The position numbers were made by a program, and so were the translations under genes. Under the pieces are notes generated by a model. It worked only from the letters and a program-made list of their open reading frames with translations. It had not been told where the DNA came from and did not search any database. From NCBI RefSeq assembly GCF_946479755.1, contig NZ_CAMLHC010000014.1, positions 1-64,000 on the forward strand: 64,000 nucleotides of DNA, read 5' to 3'. Positions 25,126 through 34,245 of the stretch are shown here, piece after piece. The first letter of the stretch is position 1. Every line of letters begins with the position of its first letter. Source of the DNA: an uncultured Chitinophaga sp. Lineage in GTDB: Bacteria; Bacteroidota; Bacteroidia; Chitinophagales; Chitinophagaceae.

Positions 25126-26046
25126 ATGGTCCAACATACATTACACCAACCATATGAAATAGAATGGAAGGAATTACAGCGCTTCGAAAAGCCTTTGAAA
25201 CGCAACAATTTCTTTGAGCTCATCTATGTGTTGGATGGGACCGGCGTTCAGTTTGTCAACAACCACCAGTTTAGCTATCGTAAAGGAAATTTATTCTTAC
25301 TAACTCCAACAGACAAGTACTCCTTTGATATTGACCAGAAGACCACCTTCTTTTTTATACGGTTTAACGAATCCTATATCAGGGAAAAATCAGGCAAAGA
25401 CCAGGATACAGTAACACATGTGGCCTACATTCTGCAAAATGCCAGCCACCGGCCTGGATGCATCCTGAAGAACCAAACGGACAAACCGCTGATCGCTTCA
25501 CTCATAAATGCCATCCTTGATGAGCAAACACGGCAACAGATATACTATACACGCGTATCGGAACAGATCATTAACACCATCATTACGGTGGTTGCCAGAA
25601 ACATTGCATTAAAACTACCCAAGAATATAAAGGAAAATACCGGTGAGCTTATTTTGGAGATACTGAATTACATCCAGCTAAATATTTTTGACCCGGGGAA
25701 ACTTAAAATTGAAAACTTAAGCCGTCATTTTAATATCTCCACCAACTACCTGGGCAGGTATTTCAAAAAACAAACCGGCGAAACACTTCAGCACTATGTT
25801 ACCCATTACAAGATCAGGCTAGTGGAAACCAGGTTATTACACAGTGATATGCGCATGAGTGAAATCGCCGACGAGTTGAGCTTTACAGACGAAAGTCACC
25901 TCAACCGTCTTTTTAAACGGCATCGTGGCATAAGTCCCACGGAATTTAAAAAAGCGGGAAGAAAACCGGATAACCCATCAACAGGAAGTACGAAAAATCG
26001 TTCGTATCAACAACCGAAAGGGCGCATTCAGCGTTATCTTTCATAA
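25126..26046 (+). CDS. AraC-family transcriptional regulator
   Basis: A 306-residue regulator. I take the ATG at 25126 after the -7 box; the open frame extends about 180 residues further upstream, but that part is antisense to the SDR gene. The N-terminal ~140 residues form a cupin-like sensing domain ('FFELIYVLDGTGVQFVNNHQ', 'NLFLLTPTDKYSFDIDQKTT'). The C-terminal ~100 hold two helix-turn-helix motifs ('IENLSRHFNISTNYLGRYFK', 'DELSFTDESHLNRLFKRHRG'). It probably controls the divergent SDR/lipocalin operon. Confidence 0.9.
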   Translation: MVQHTLHQPYEIEWKELQRFEKPLKRNNFFELIYVLDGTGVQFVNNHQFSYRKGNLFLLTPTDKYSFDIDQKTTFFFIRFNESYIREKSGKDQDTVTHVAYILQNASHRPGCILKNQTDKPLIASLINAILDEQTRQQIYYTRVSEQIINTIITVVARNIALKLPKNIKENTGELILEILNYIQLNIFDPGKLKIENLSRHFNISTNYLGRYFKKQTGETLQHYVTHYKIRLVETRLLHSDMRMSEIADELSFTDESHLNRLFKRHRGISPTEFKKAGRKPDNPSTGSTKNRSYQQPKGRIQRYLS

Positions 26047-26127
26047 TATCCACGGAGGATCCTCCAACATGCCCGGCAGTGACCCGGACCGGCCCCTGGA
26101 ATTCATCATCTTCAATATACTCATCTT

Positions 26128-27093
26128 ATGAAAAAGCGCTTATGCATACTCTTTTGCCTGGTTACATTCTGTACGGAACATGCGCTGTCCCGGCAATTAA
26201 GTTACTACGACACCCTTACACTGGGTGGCTTAAAGCAGGTAATTGCCGTAAATGGCAACGCAACCGGGCCGGTGTTACTGTTTCTCCATGGCGGCCCCGG
26301 TGAATCCCGTATTCCTGAAATGGAGCGCGTCACCGGACTGCTGAGAGAGAAGTTTTGTGTGGTGATGTGGGACCAGCGGGAAACCGGGTTAACGCTGCAA
26401 CTGAATTCCTCTCCGGTTCCGCCGGCGTTGCCTGTAGTGGCCGAAGACGCTTTCAGCCTTGTGGAACAACTGAAGAAGAAGTTTAACAAAAACAGGATTT
26501 ACCTGCTGGGCGAGTCCTGGGGATGCCTTGTAGGGTTCAGGCTGGCTGCAGACCACCCGGAATCCATTGCAGCGCTGATGGTAGTTTGCCCCGTGACCGA
26601 CCAGCAGCGAAGCGAGCGCCATGCGCTGGACACGATAAAAGCCTGGGCGAAAACCAACAACAATCAAACAGCATTGGCCGAACTAAGCGGTGTCTCCGTG
26701 CCTTTTAAGCATCCCGACGATCTGTACTATTCCAGGAAATGGATGAACCAGCTATCCGGCAGGCCGTTCCCCGCCAAAGATTCAGTACGGATAAAAGAAT
26801 ATCTCCGGGAGTGGAACAAAACCTGGATGAAGCCATGGAACGACGCTACGGCGGTGCCACTGTCCAAATCGATCAAGCAACTGAAAGTGCCTGTTTACTT
26901 TTTTCTCGGCGGTAAGGACCTTCAGACTAATGCAATATTTTCCAAAGCCTATTTTGATAAACTGAAAGCACCCGAAAAAAAAGTATACTGGTTTAAAAAT
27001 GAAGGACACCTGCTGATGTACACAGCCGCAGCCGAGGTCCAGAAGATAATCCTGGACGAGATTTTGCCAGGCACTAAATATGAAATAAATTAG
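26128..27093 (+). CDS. alpha/beta hydrolase (proline-iminopeptidase-like)
   Basis: A 321-residue hydrolase with a signal-peptide-like start ('KKRLCILFCLVTFCTEHAL'). The oxyanion motif 'LFLHGGPGES' is of the HGGPG type seen in proline iminopeptidases, followed by 'VVMWDQRETG', the nucleophile elbow 'LLGESWGC' (Ser near residue 130), an acid in 'FFLGGKDLQTN' and the His in 'KNEGHLLMY'. The catalytic triad is therefore complete. It is a secreted or periplasmic serine hydrolase with unknown substrate. A Crp-like regulator gene starts 3 nt after it. Confidence 0.9.
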   Translation: MKKRLCILFCLVTFCTEHALSRQLSYYDTLTLGGLKQVIAVNGNATGPVLLFLHGGPGESRIPEMERVTGLLREKFCVVMWDQRETGLTLQLNSSPVPPALPVVAEDAFSLVEQLKKKFNKNRIYLLGESWGCLVGFRLAADHPESIAALMVVCPVTDQQRSERHALDTIKAWAKTNNNQTALAELSGVSVPFKHPDDLYYSRKWMNQLSGRPFPAKDSVRIKEYLREWNKTWMKPWNDATAVPLSKSIKQLKVPVYFFLGGKDLQTNAIFSKAYFDKLKAPEKKVYWFKNEGHLLMYTAAAEVQKIILDEILPGTKYEIN

Positions 27094-27096
27094 CGT

Positions 27097-27645
27097 ATGG
27101 CAGATTCACTGGTAACTATTCTTTGTAACAAATATGGCGTTGCTGCAGATCAGATAAAATTACTACTATCCAGGATGGAGAAGAAAACCTTTCGCCATCA
27201 ACAAACGGTGGTTGATTTCCATGAAAGAAAACAGCATTATTATATTATCAGTGAAGGAATATGGCGCGGGTATGGTATATTCGACGGTGAAGAAAGAACG
27301 CTCTGGTTCGAACGTTATGGTGACATCGTATATTCCGAACCGTCTGACCAATACGGCATTCAATCCATCTCCAACAGCGCCGCATATGTTATTTCCAAAC
27401 ACGACCTGGACCAATGGTGCGAAGAGTCGCATGAAATAGCTAATCTGATCCGTATCATCATTGAACAATATTATTTTCAGATTACAGATTGGCTATTACT
27501 ACTATGCCAGCCAACCGCAAAGGCGCGTTATCTTTCCGTGCTGCAGAGAGATCCGGAAGTATTCCAGCTGGTACCTCAAAAATACATAGCCTCCTGCCTT
27601 GGAATGACCCCACAGTCTCTCAGCCGGATCAGGCGTCAATTATAA
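27097..27645 (+). CDS. Crp/Fnr-family (cyclic-nucleotide-binding-domain) regulator
   Basis: A 182-residue protein with an N-terminal cNMP-binding-type jelly-roll ('FRHQQTVVDFHERKQHYYII', 'EGIWRGYGIFDGEERTLWFE'), a long linking helix and a short C-terminal helix-turn-helix ('IASCLGMTPQSLSRIRRQ'). The phosphate-binding Arg-Ala-Leu motif is not evident, so it may not bind cAMP; this is common in Bacteroidota members. It forms an operon with the preceding hydrolase and is followed by an MFS efflux gene it may regulate. Confidence 0.88.
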   Translation: MADSLVTILCNKYGVAADQIKLLLSRMEKKTFRHQQTVVDFHERKQHYYIISEGIWRGYGIFDGEERTLWFERYGDIVYSEPSDQYGIQSISNSAAYVISKHDLDQWCEESHEIANLIRIIIEQYYFQITDWLLLLCQPTAKARYLSVLQRDPEVFQLVPQKYIASCLGMTPQSLSRIRRQL

Positions 27646-27695
27646 AGCTTTCACGGAAGTTACCAAATGTTCACGTCTGACGGATATTGATCTTC

Positions 27696-27703
27696 TAATT
27701 TTG
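27696..27703 (+). promoter_or_regulatory. -7 promoter box for MFS gene
   Basis: TAATTTTG (TAnnTTTG) lies 26 nt before the ATG at 27730 and separates the efflux gene from the Crp-like gene. Confidence 0.4.
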
Positions 27704-27729
27704 CACTTTGGTTTAACAAAACTAAGGTG

Positions 27730-28953
27730 ATGACTACGTTAATAAGAACGAACAATAACTGGAAGCGGAAATTTGGTATAATCTGGCTGGGACAAATGTG
27801 TTCTATCCTGAGCAGCTCCATTGCGCAATTTGCTATTGTGCTGTGGATAGGGATGGAAACAGGATCGGCAGAAACGCTGGCATATGCAGCGATTGCCGGA
27901 TTGCTTCCACAAATGCTGATAGGCCCTTTCGCGGGCGTATTTGTGGATAAATGGAGCAGGAAATGGACCATGATCATTGCCGATCTTTTCGTTGCCTGCT
28001 GTTCCGCCATTATAGCCTATCTCTTCTACATTCAGCGCCCGGACATGGGGATCATATATTTGTTACTGGCGCTCAGGTCAATTGGAGGAGCCTTTCACAG
28101 CCCTGCCATGAAATCATCCATTCCACTGCTGGCGCCGGAAAGCGAGTTAGTCCGCATTGCAGGCGTAAATGAAGTGATACAATCCATCTCCGTCATTTGC
28201 GGACCGATGCTGGGCGCATTCTTTCTCCTGAATTTTAACATGAGCGTTGTCATGCTGATGGACGTCATCGGTGCGTTTATCGCCTGTGGCACGCTGCTTT
28301 TTGTCGTCATTCCCAACACTACGAATGATAAAACATCAGCAAAAAGCGTGATCCACGACATGCACGACGGCGCCAAAACTTTCCTGCAGAACAAAGGGAT
28401 GACCTGGATGATGGTATCTGAAATAATCGTGAACTTCTTTCTCATGCCGATAATAGCGGTCATGCCACTGATGACCCTTCAGTATTTTAACGGAACGCCA
28501 TTCCAGGTAAGCCTGGTAGAAGCATTGTTCGGTACCGGTCTACTGATCGGAGGAGGAGTTCTCGGAATATGGAATCCGAAAATCAGAAAACCCATATTGA
28601 TCATTGGTGGATATGCAGGCCTGGGGATAGTACTGGCTGCCTGCGGCCTTTTACCCGGAACATTTTTTATTGGCTATGCGGTTTTATCAATTTTCCAGGG
28701 TTTATTTGTGCCACTATTTACCGGCCCTTTTACAGTACTGATGCAAACACAGTTTGCGCCCAACTACCTGGGACGTATTTTTGCGCTCTACACCAGTATC
28801 AATCAGCTCCCTTCTATCGCGGGTTTGGTATTAACCAGCCTGGTGGCCGACAGGATCGGCATTGAGAACTTTTTCGTATTAGGCGGCACCGTTACCGTTT
28901 TGACTGCGGCAGCCCTCTTTTTCCTGCCATCAGTAAACAAACTGGATACATGA
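27730..28953 (+). CDS. MFS efflux transporter (macrolide-efflux-like)
   Basis: A 407-residue inner-membrane transporter with about twelve transmembrane segments. A GTG one codon earlier is possible; I prefer the ATG. 'GPFAGVFVDKWSRKWTMIIA' is the loop 2-3 signature, and 'SIGGAFHSPAMKSSIPLLAP' with 'NEVIQSISVICGPMLGAFFL' are typical of the MFS_3/Mef-like drug-exporter group. The substrate is not known. Its position after a Crp-like regulator suggests inducible expression. Confidence 0.85.
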   Translation: MTTLIRTNNNWKRKFGIIWLGQMCSILSSSIAQFAIVLWIGMETGSAETLAYAAIAGLLPQMLIGPFAGVFVDKWSRKWTMIIADLFVACCSAIIAYLFYIQRPDMGIIYLLLALRSIGGAFHSPAMKSSIPLLAPESELVRIAGVNEVIQSISVICGPMLGAFFLLNFNMSVVMLMDVIGAFIACGTLLFVVIPNTTNDKTSAKSVIHDMHDGAKTFLQNKGMTWMMVSEIIVNFFLMPIIAVMPLMTLQYFNGTPFQVSLVEALFGTGLLIGGGVLGIWNPKIRKPILIIGGYAGLGIVLAACGLLPGTFFIGYAVLSIFQGLFVPLFTGPFTVLMQTQFAPNYLGRIFALYTSINQLPSIAGLVLTSLVADRIGIENFFVLGGTVTVLTAAALFFLPSVNKLDT

Positions 28954-29676
28954 TTACCGCCGCACTATCTTTTTCAGCACAAATTTGTTGAAGAAATAAT
29001 CCCTGTAGATACTTCCGATAGGAATTTCGTTTGTACCGATGTATACCGTGTTATTATCCACAGAACCGATATGTTTAACATTGATGACATAGGATTTACT
29101 GACTCTTACAAACAGCTCTTTAGGCAGCTGATCGTAGATCGTTTTGATATTCATTGCTGTCATTACCTTCTGATGCTCGGTATGCATCACCACATAATCT
29201 TTTAAACCCTGTATAAATAGTATGCTATTGAAATAGATCTTAAAGATCCTGCGGTCGGCCTTTACAAAGAAAAAATCGTCCGATACCTGTTCGATGTTAT
29301 TGTTGGCGTAATCCGCCTTGAGTAATTTAGCGTAGGTGTGCGCTTTCTCCACTGCTTTTTGAAAACGCGCCAGTTTTACGGGCTTTATCAAATAATCGAT
29401 GGCATCTACCTCATAGCTGTCGGTAGCAAATTCAGCATAAGCGGTCGTAAAAATCACAAAGGTTTCCTTCTGAATGGTCCGCGCAAATTCAATCCCGTTC
29501 ACTCCCGGCATTTGTATGTCAAGAAATATTAATTCTACCACGTTATTCTCTATAAAACCGGTGGCGGTTTCAGCACTATTGAACGAACCAATTAAATTTA
29601 AACCATCCGTTTGGTTGATCAGCATTTCAATGGCTTCTCTCGCCAGTGGTTCATCATCGATAATAATACAGTTCAT
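28954..29676 (-). CDS. LytTR-family response regulator
   Basis: A 240-residue response regulator with a receiver domain (acidic pair D7/D8, phosphoacceptor D53 in 'LIFLDIQMPGVNG', 'FTTAYAEFA', 'DYLIKPVKLARF') and a LytTR DNA-binding domain ('FFFVKADRRIFKIYFNSIL', 'LFVRVSKSYVINVKHIGSVD'). It follows its sensor kinase gene after 44 nt. The operon is divergent from a TonB-receptor/DUF4249 pair, its likely target. Confidence 0.94.
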   Translation of the reverse strand: MNCIIIDDEPLAREAIEMLINQTDGLNLIGSFNSAETATGFIENNVVELIFLDIQMPGVNGIEFARTIQKETFVIFTTAYAEFATDSYEVDAIDYLIKPVKLARFQKAVEKAHTYAKLLKADYANNNIEQVSDDFFFVKADRRIFKIYFNSILFIQGLKDYVVMHTEHQKVMTAMNIKTIYDQLPKELFVRVSKSYVINVKHIGSVDNNTVYIGTNEIPIGSIYRDYFFNKFVLKKIVRR

Positions 29677-29720
29677 GATTTATACGCTTTAATGGTAACA
29701 TCAGGTGTATACACACAAAG

Positions 29721-30728
29721 TCATAACTTAATGGTTAAAGTTACACAATACCTTTCTGCGTCATCCCCTATATGTAAACTATGTGCCGCCGGGAATAAAA
29801 GCTCCAGCCTTCTTTTAACGTTTATCAGCCCCAGCCCGCCGGTGTTGCTACCGGACCGATGCGCCGGTTTGGAATTAATGCACCGAAAGGAAAGCTGATC
29901 GTTGCTAACGTTGAAATACAGGTGTACATAGGAGGATTTAGCCGCATCGTTGTTATGTTTTACCGCATTTTCCACAAACGAAATAAAAAGCAAAGGAGGA
30001 ATTTGCACCCCGCTTAAATCACCTTCTTTTGAGACGAGGAAATCAAAGCTGTCCCGTCTTACTTTTTCCAGGTTTAAAAAATCTTCCAGGAAGTGAATGT
30101 CCGAAGTCAGCAACACCTTATCCCTCGCACTGTCATACAGTTGGTAGCGCAGTAAATCGCTCAGCTTCATTAAAACCTGTGAGGCCTTCTCCGGGTCTTT
30201 CTTCGTCAGCACATTGGCATTATTGAGCATGTTAAATAAAAAATGCGGGTTGATTTGATTTTTTAACTGTTCCAGTTCGGCGTAAGCCTTCGACTGTTCC
30301 AGCTCATGTATCACCTGCCTGTCCATCATCCCCTTCTGAAATAGTTTTATAGAAGCAGAGGCGGCCAGCAGCAGCGCCGTCAGGAAAGAGAAAAGCGGAA
30401 TGTTCAGGCCATTTTCCTTATTAAAAGGATTAAAAAAATACCCGCAAACAGCCACCACCGCAACGATACCGATGACAGACAGGCAGTAGGCAATATTTCT
30501 GTTCCGGAATAAAAATTTCGGCACCAGCACATACATATTTACATAAAATAATATAATAAAATATACAAATACAGCTACCGGGTTGGCAATTACGGACGCG
30601 CTGTTGTACAACACCGCAGCAATAAAAACAATGAGTAACAGGTGCCGGAATATCCGGCGGTCAGGAGAAATCAGGAATCGGAAAAGCACGTTTTCGCTCA
30701 TATGCTGCTGGCGGGTGAAATCATTCAT
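29721..30728 (-). CDS. LytS-type sensor histidine kinase
   Basis: A 335-residue membrane kinase with four predicted transmembrane segments in the first ~140 residues, then 'QLKNQINPHFLFNMLNNANV' (phosphorylated His, around residue 163) and the ATPase domain ('LLFISFVENAVKHNND', 'GLGLINVKRRLELLFP'). It lacks a distinct extracellular sensor, as usual for this group. It is the cognate kinase of the regulator downstream. Confidence 0.93.
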   Translation of the reverse strand: MNDFTRQQHMSENVLFRFLISPDRRIFRHLLLIVFIAAVLYNSASVIANPVAVFVYFIILFYVNMYVLVPKFLFRNRNIAYCLSVIGIVAVVAVCGYFFNPFNKENGLNIPLFSFLTALLLAASASIKLFQKGMMDRQVIHELEQSKAYAELEQLKNQINPHFLFNMLNNANVLTKKDPEKASQVLMKLSDLLRYQLYDSARDKVLLTSDIHFLEDFLNLEKVRRDSFDFLVSKEGDLSGVQIPPLLFISFVENAVKHNNDAAKSSYVHLYFNVSNDQLSFRCINSKPAHRSGSNTGGLGLINVKRRLELLFPAAHSLHIGDDAERYCVTLTIKL

Positions 30729-30745
30729 TTATTAACAGTATGGAA

Positions 30746-30753
30746 CAAACATA
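30746..30753 (-). promoter_or_regulatory. -7 promoter box for kinase operon
   Basis: CAAACATA on the plus strand, that is TATGTTTG (TAnnTTTG) on the minus strand, 17 nt upstream of the kinase start at 30728. Confidence 0.4.
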
Positions 30754-30926
30754 ACACCTAAAGCTACCTTGCCTGCTGCTTTTATACGAAAAGGTATGCT
30801 TTTTATACGAAAGCAGGAACTACCATAAAACGCCTACTGCAGACATATTTTGCAATACCCCGCGGCACTTTGCTATAAAAGATAGCGCCTTTGGTATAAT
30901 TAAAAAAAGACGGTGGTCCAAAGGAA

Positions 30927-30934
30927 TAGTTTTG
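30927..30934 (+). promoter_or_regulatory. -7 promoter box for TonB receptor
   Basis: TAGTTTTG (TAnnTTTG) lies 36 nt before the receptor ATG at 30971. It and the opposing -7 box at 30746 make the 242-bp region a divergent promoter. Confidence 0.4.
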
Positions 30935-30970
30935 TATCCAATTTACAACTGTTAAATCGACTTTTAAAAG

Positions 30971-33343
30971 ATGAGATACAAGATCCTTGGTATCCTGGTG
31001 CTTACAGCCCTTTCATTGGGGACCTATGCACAGGAGAAAGTCACACTGAGCGGGACCATCACCATGAAAACCAATACCGAAACGGTCATCGGCGCAAGCA
31101 TTTTCATTCCTGAAGCCAAAGTTTCAACGGTCAGCAACGCCTATGGCTTTTATGCCGTCACCCTGCCGAAAGGAACGTATACCATCGTCGTCAGCTATAT
31201 AGGATTTGAGCGCATCGAGGAGCATATCTCGCTGCACCAAAACACCAAGCGCAATTTTTCGTTGCTGGAAAAAAGTAAAACGCTCAACGAAGTGGTGATA
31301 AAGGACAATAGCACCGCCAGCAATATCCGAGCCCCGGAAATGAGCGTGAATAAACTCTCTATCGCTACCATCAAAAAGATGCCGGCGGTGATGGGAGAGG
31401 TTGATATTCTAAAAGCGATCCTGCAGCTGCCGGGCGTTTCCACCGCACAGGAAGGAGCAACAGGATTCAACGTCAGAGGCGGTTCGGTAGACGGCAACCT
31501 GATACTCCTGGATGAAGCGGTTGTGTACAATACATCCCACCTGTTCGGCTTTTTCTCCGTTTTCAACGCGGACGTGATCAAAGACCTCAAATTATATAAA
31601 GGTGGCATACCCGCCAATTTCGGGGGACGTACCTCTTCTGTGCTGGACATCTATCAGAAAGAAGGAAACAACAGGGAATATCACCTGTCGGGTGGTATCG
31701 GGGCGATTTCAAGCAGATTATTGGCAGAAGGTCCCATCGTAAAAGATAAAAGCTCCTTCGTGGTGGCAGGCCGCACCTCCTACGCGCACCTGTTCATGAA
31801 ACTGGCAGACAATCCCAATGCGGTTTCGTTTTATGACCTGAATGCCAAACTGAACTATCAGTTCAACGATAATAACAGGTTTTTTCTATCAGCCTATTTC
31901 GGTAAGGATAAAATGGATTTCAGCAATTTTTTTACCAACAATTATGGGAACGCTTTCTTTAATCTTCGCTGGAATCATATCTTTTCCGAAAAGCTCTTCT
32001 CCAACGCATCAGTCATTTACAGTAAATACGACTATGGCCTGAAGATAAAATATGTAGGCATTGACTGGACATCGGACATCCGCAATTACAACTTTAAGTA
32101 CAATTTGAACCATCACCTGTCTGACAAGCTGGTGTTGAATTATGGCATCAATTCCATCTACTACAAATTCAATCCCGGCACCATAAAACCCATGGATGAA
32201 AAATCCCCTGTCAATGCCGACCAGATTGAAAAAAAGTATGCCTGGGAAAACGCGTTGTATGTCAGTGCCGAACACAAACTCACGGACAACATATCCCTGA
32301 ATTATGGGCTGCGCTATAGTTATTTTGTTCGATTGGGGGAACAGCAGGTAAACAACTATGCCAACGGCCAGGCTGTCATCTACAACCCTGCATTACAAAT
32401 TTATGAGGAAGGAACGCCTACAGGTACCACCTACTATGGCAAAAACAAAAAGATCATTGATTTCGGAAACCTGGAACCCCGCCTGGCAGTTTCCTATTCC
32501 ATCAATGACGACCAGTCCATCAAGGCGAGTTATAACCGGATGAGCCAGTATATCCATTTAATCTCCAATACGGCGTCCGTCTCCCCGCTTGATATCTGGG
32601 CACCGGGCGACCAGTACCTGAAACCCGAAATACTCGACCAGGTGGCCCTGGGTTATTTCAGAAATTTCAGTGGCGGGAAATACACGCTGGAAACAGAAGC
32701 TTTTTACAAGAAAATTAAAAACAAAGCGGACTACATCGACGGCGCTGAATTGATTGCCCATAAAGCCATAGAGCAGGTATTGCTAAACGGGGAAGCCAGG
32801 GCTTACGGGCTTGAAGTGATGCTGAAGAAAAATACCGGAAAACTCACTGGCTGGCTTTCCTACACCCTTTCCAGGGCAGAGCAGCGCACCCCCGGCAGAA
32901 ATGCCACAGAACCCGGTATCAACAACGGCCAATGGTACCGTGCCAATTACGATAAAACGCATAACCTTTCCCTTACAGCCGCTTATCAGCTGACGAAAAA
33001 GTGGAGCCTGGGCGGCCTCTTCACCTACCAGACAGGGAAAGCCGCCACCTATCCCATCGGCAAATACCAATACCAGGGCATTACGATAGCCAACTACGGA
33101 GAGCGCAATGCCAATTCCCTTCCAGCTTATCACCATTTGGACCTGTCGGCTACCTACACCCCCAGACCTGACAGTAAGCGAAGATGGAAGGGGGAATGGG
33201 TATTCAGCATCTACAATGTTTACGGCAGAAACAACGCCGCATCGCTTATGTTCGAGCAAAACCGGGAAACAGGACTGAGCGAAGCAAAGAGAATATCGAT
33301 TTTCGGTATCATTCCCGGGGTGACTTACAATTTCAAATTTTAA
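30971..33343 (+). CDS. TonB-dependent receptor
   Basis: A 790-residue outer-membrane receptor: signal peptide ('ILGILVLTALSLGTYAQ'), carboxypeptidase-regulatory-like domain (about 25-110, 'AYGFYAVTLPKGTYTIVVSY'), plug (about 115-230, 'GATGFNVRGGSVDGNLILLD', 'IPANFGGRTSSVLDI') and a 22-strand-type barrel to the C-terminus ('IIPGVTYNFKF'). It lacks an STN domain. The next gene encodes a DUF4249 lipoprotein, its usual partner in Bacteroidota. The divergent LytS/LytTR pair probably controls it. Ligand unknown. Confidence 0.92.
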   Translation: MRYKILGILVLTALSLGTYAQEKVTLSGTITMKTNTETVIGASIFIPEAKVSTVSNAYGFYAVTLPKGTYTIVVSYIGFERIEEHISLHQNTKRNFSLLEKSKTLNEVVIKDNSTASNIRAPEMSVNKLSIATIKKMPAVMGEVDILKAILQLPGVSTAQEGATGFNVRGGSVDGNLILLDEAVVYNTSHLFGFFSVFNADVIKDLKLYKGGIPANFGGRTSSVLDIYQKEGNNREYHLSGGIGAISSRLLAEGPIVKDKSSFVVAGRTSYAHLFMKLADNPNAVSFYDLNAKLNYQFNDNNRFFLSAYFGKDKMDFSNFFTNNYGNAFFNLRWNHIFSEKLFSNASVIYSKYDYGLKIKYVGIDWTSDIRNYNFKYNLNHHLSDKLVLNYGINSIYYKFNPGTIKPMDEKSPVNADQIEKKYAWENALYVSAEHKLTDNISLNYGLRYSYFVRLGEQQVNNYANGQAVIYNPALQIYEEGTPTGTTYYGKNKKIIDFGNLEPRLAVSYSINDDQSIKASYNRMSQYIHLISNTASVSPLDIWAPGDQYLKPEILDQVALGYFRNFSGGKYTLETEAFYKKIKNKADYIDGAELIAHKAIEQVLLNGEARAYGLEVMLKKNTGKLTGWLSYTLSRAEQRTPGRNATEPGINNGQWYRANYDKTHNLSLTAAYQLTKKWSLGGLFTYQTGKAATYPIGKYQYQGITIANYGERNANSLPAYHHLDLSATYTPRPDSKRRWKGEWVFSIYNVYGRNNAASLMFEQNRETGLSEAKRISIFGIIPGVTYNFKF

Positions 33344-33359
33344 CGCCAATCGTCTCACA

Positions 33360-34181
33360 ATGAAAAACACACTTACCTACCTGGTAGTTTCATGCAGTAT
33401 TTTCCTGCTATCCTGTACTAAAGTGGTGGATGTAGATCTGGATACCGCAGCGCCCAAACTGGTCATCGACGCATCGATTGATTGGATAAAGGGCACAACA
33501 GGCAATGACCAGAAAATCAAACTCTCCACTACCACCGGATATTACGACACGAAATTCCCGGCAGTGTCAGGAGCGGACATCGTCATCACCAATGCAGCTA
33601 ATACTGCGTTTAGCTTTATAGAAAATCCCGGGACGGGAGAATATAGCTGCTCCAATTTCCAACCGGTGATCGGGGAAACCTATACCTTAAAAATTGTTTT
33701 AAACGGGGAAACCTATACTGCCACCGAAACCTGTATAGGCGTGCCGGATATTGAAAACAACATCGTACAGGATAATACCGGCGGATTTGGCGGTGATGAA
33801 GTGGAAATCACCTACTACTACCAGGACAATGGTCATGAAGAAAATTACTATCTGCACCGTATTTTATCGCCGGTGTCCGTGTTCCCGGATTTTAAAGCCC
33901 AGGATGACGGGAACGGCCAGGGCAAACTATTGCAGGAGTATTTTTCCGACGAAGACCTGCAATCCGGAGATAAGATAAACATCAGGCTGTATGGTATTTC
34001 CAGGAGGTATTATGATTATTTCAGGAAGCTGTTAACCGCAGCCGGGGCTGGCAACGGTCCGTTTCAAACAACACCGGGCGCCGTCAGAGGGAACATCGTC
34101 AACCAGACCCATTTCGAAAATTTCGCCTATGGGTATTTCAGGTTATCGGAAGTAGCTGTAAAGGAGTATACGATACAATAG
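33360..34181 (+). CDS. DUF4249 lipoprotein
   Basis: A 273-residue lipoprotein: signal peptide with lipobox 'FLLSCTK' (Cys at about 20) and the DUF4249 body ('LDTAAPKLVIDASIDWIKGT', 'TYTLKIVLNGETYTATETCI'). In Bacteroidota such proteins are encoded behind CarboxypepD-plug receptors and are thought to cap them, analogous to SusD, but their ligand role is not settled. It starts 16 nt after the receptor stop codon. Confidence 0.88.
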   Translation: MKNTLTYLVVSCSIFLLSCTKVVDVDLDTAAPKLVIDASIDWIKGTTGNDQKIKLSTTTGYYDTKFPAVSGADIVITNAANTAFSFIENPGTGEYSCSNFQPVIGETYTLKIVLNGETYTATETCIGVPDIENNIVQDNTGGFGGDEVEITYYYQDNGHEENYYLHRILSPVSVFPDFKAQDDGNGQGKLLQEYFSDEDLQSGDKINIRLYGISRRYYDYFRKLLTAAGAGNGPFQTTPGAVRGNIVNQTHFENFAYGYFRLSEVAVKEYTIQ

Positions 34182-34245
34182 CAATAGCTATCACCTGTAT
34201 TATCCGCTATCCCACCTTATCTCCGGATGCCTTTACAGTTATGGT

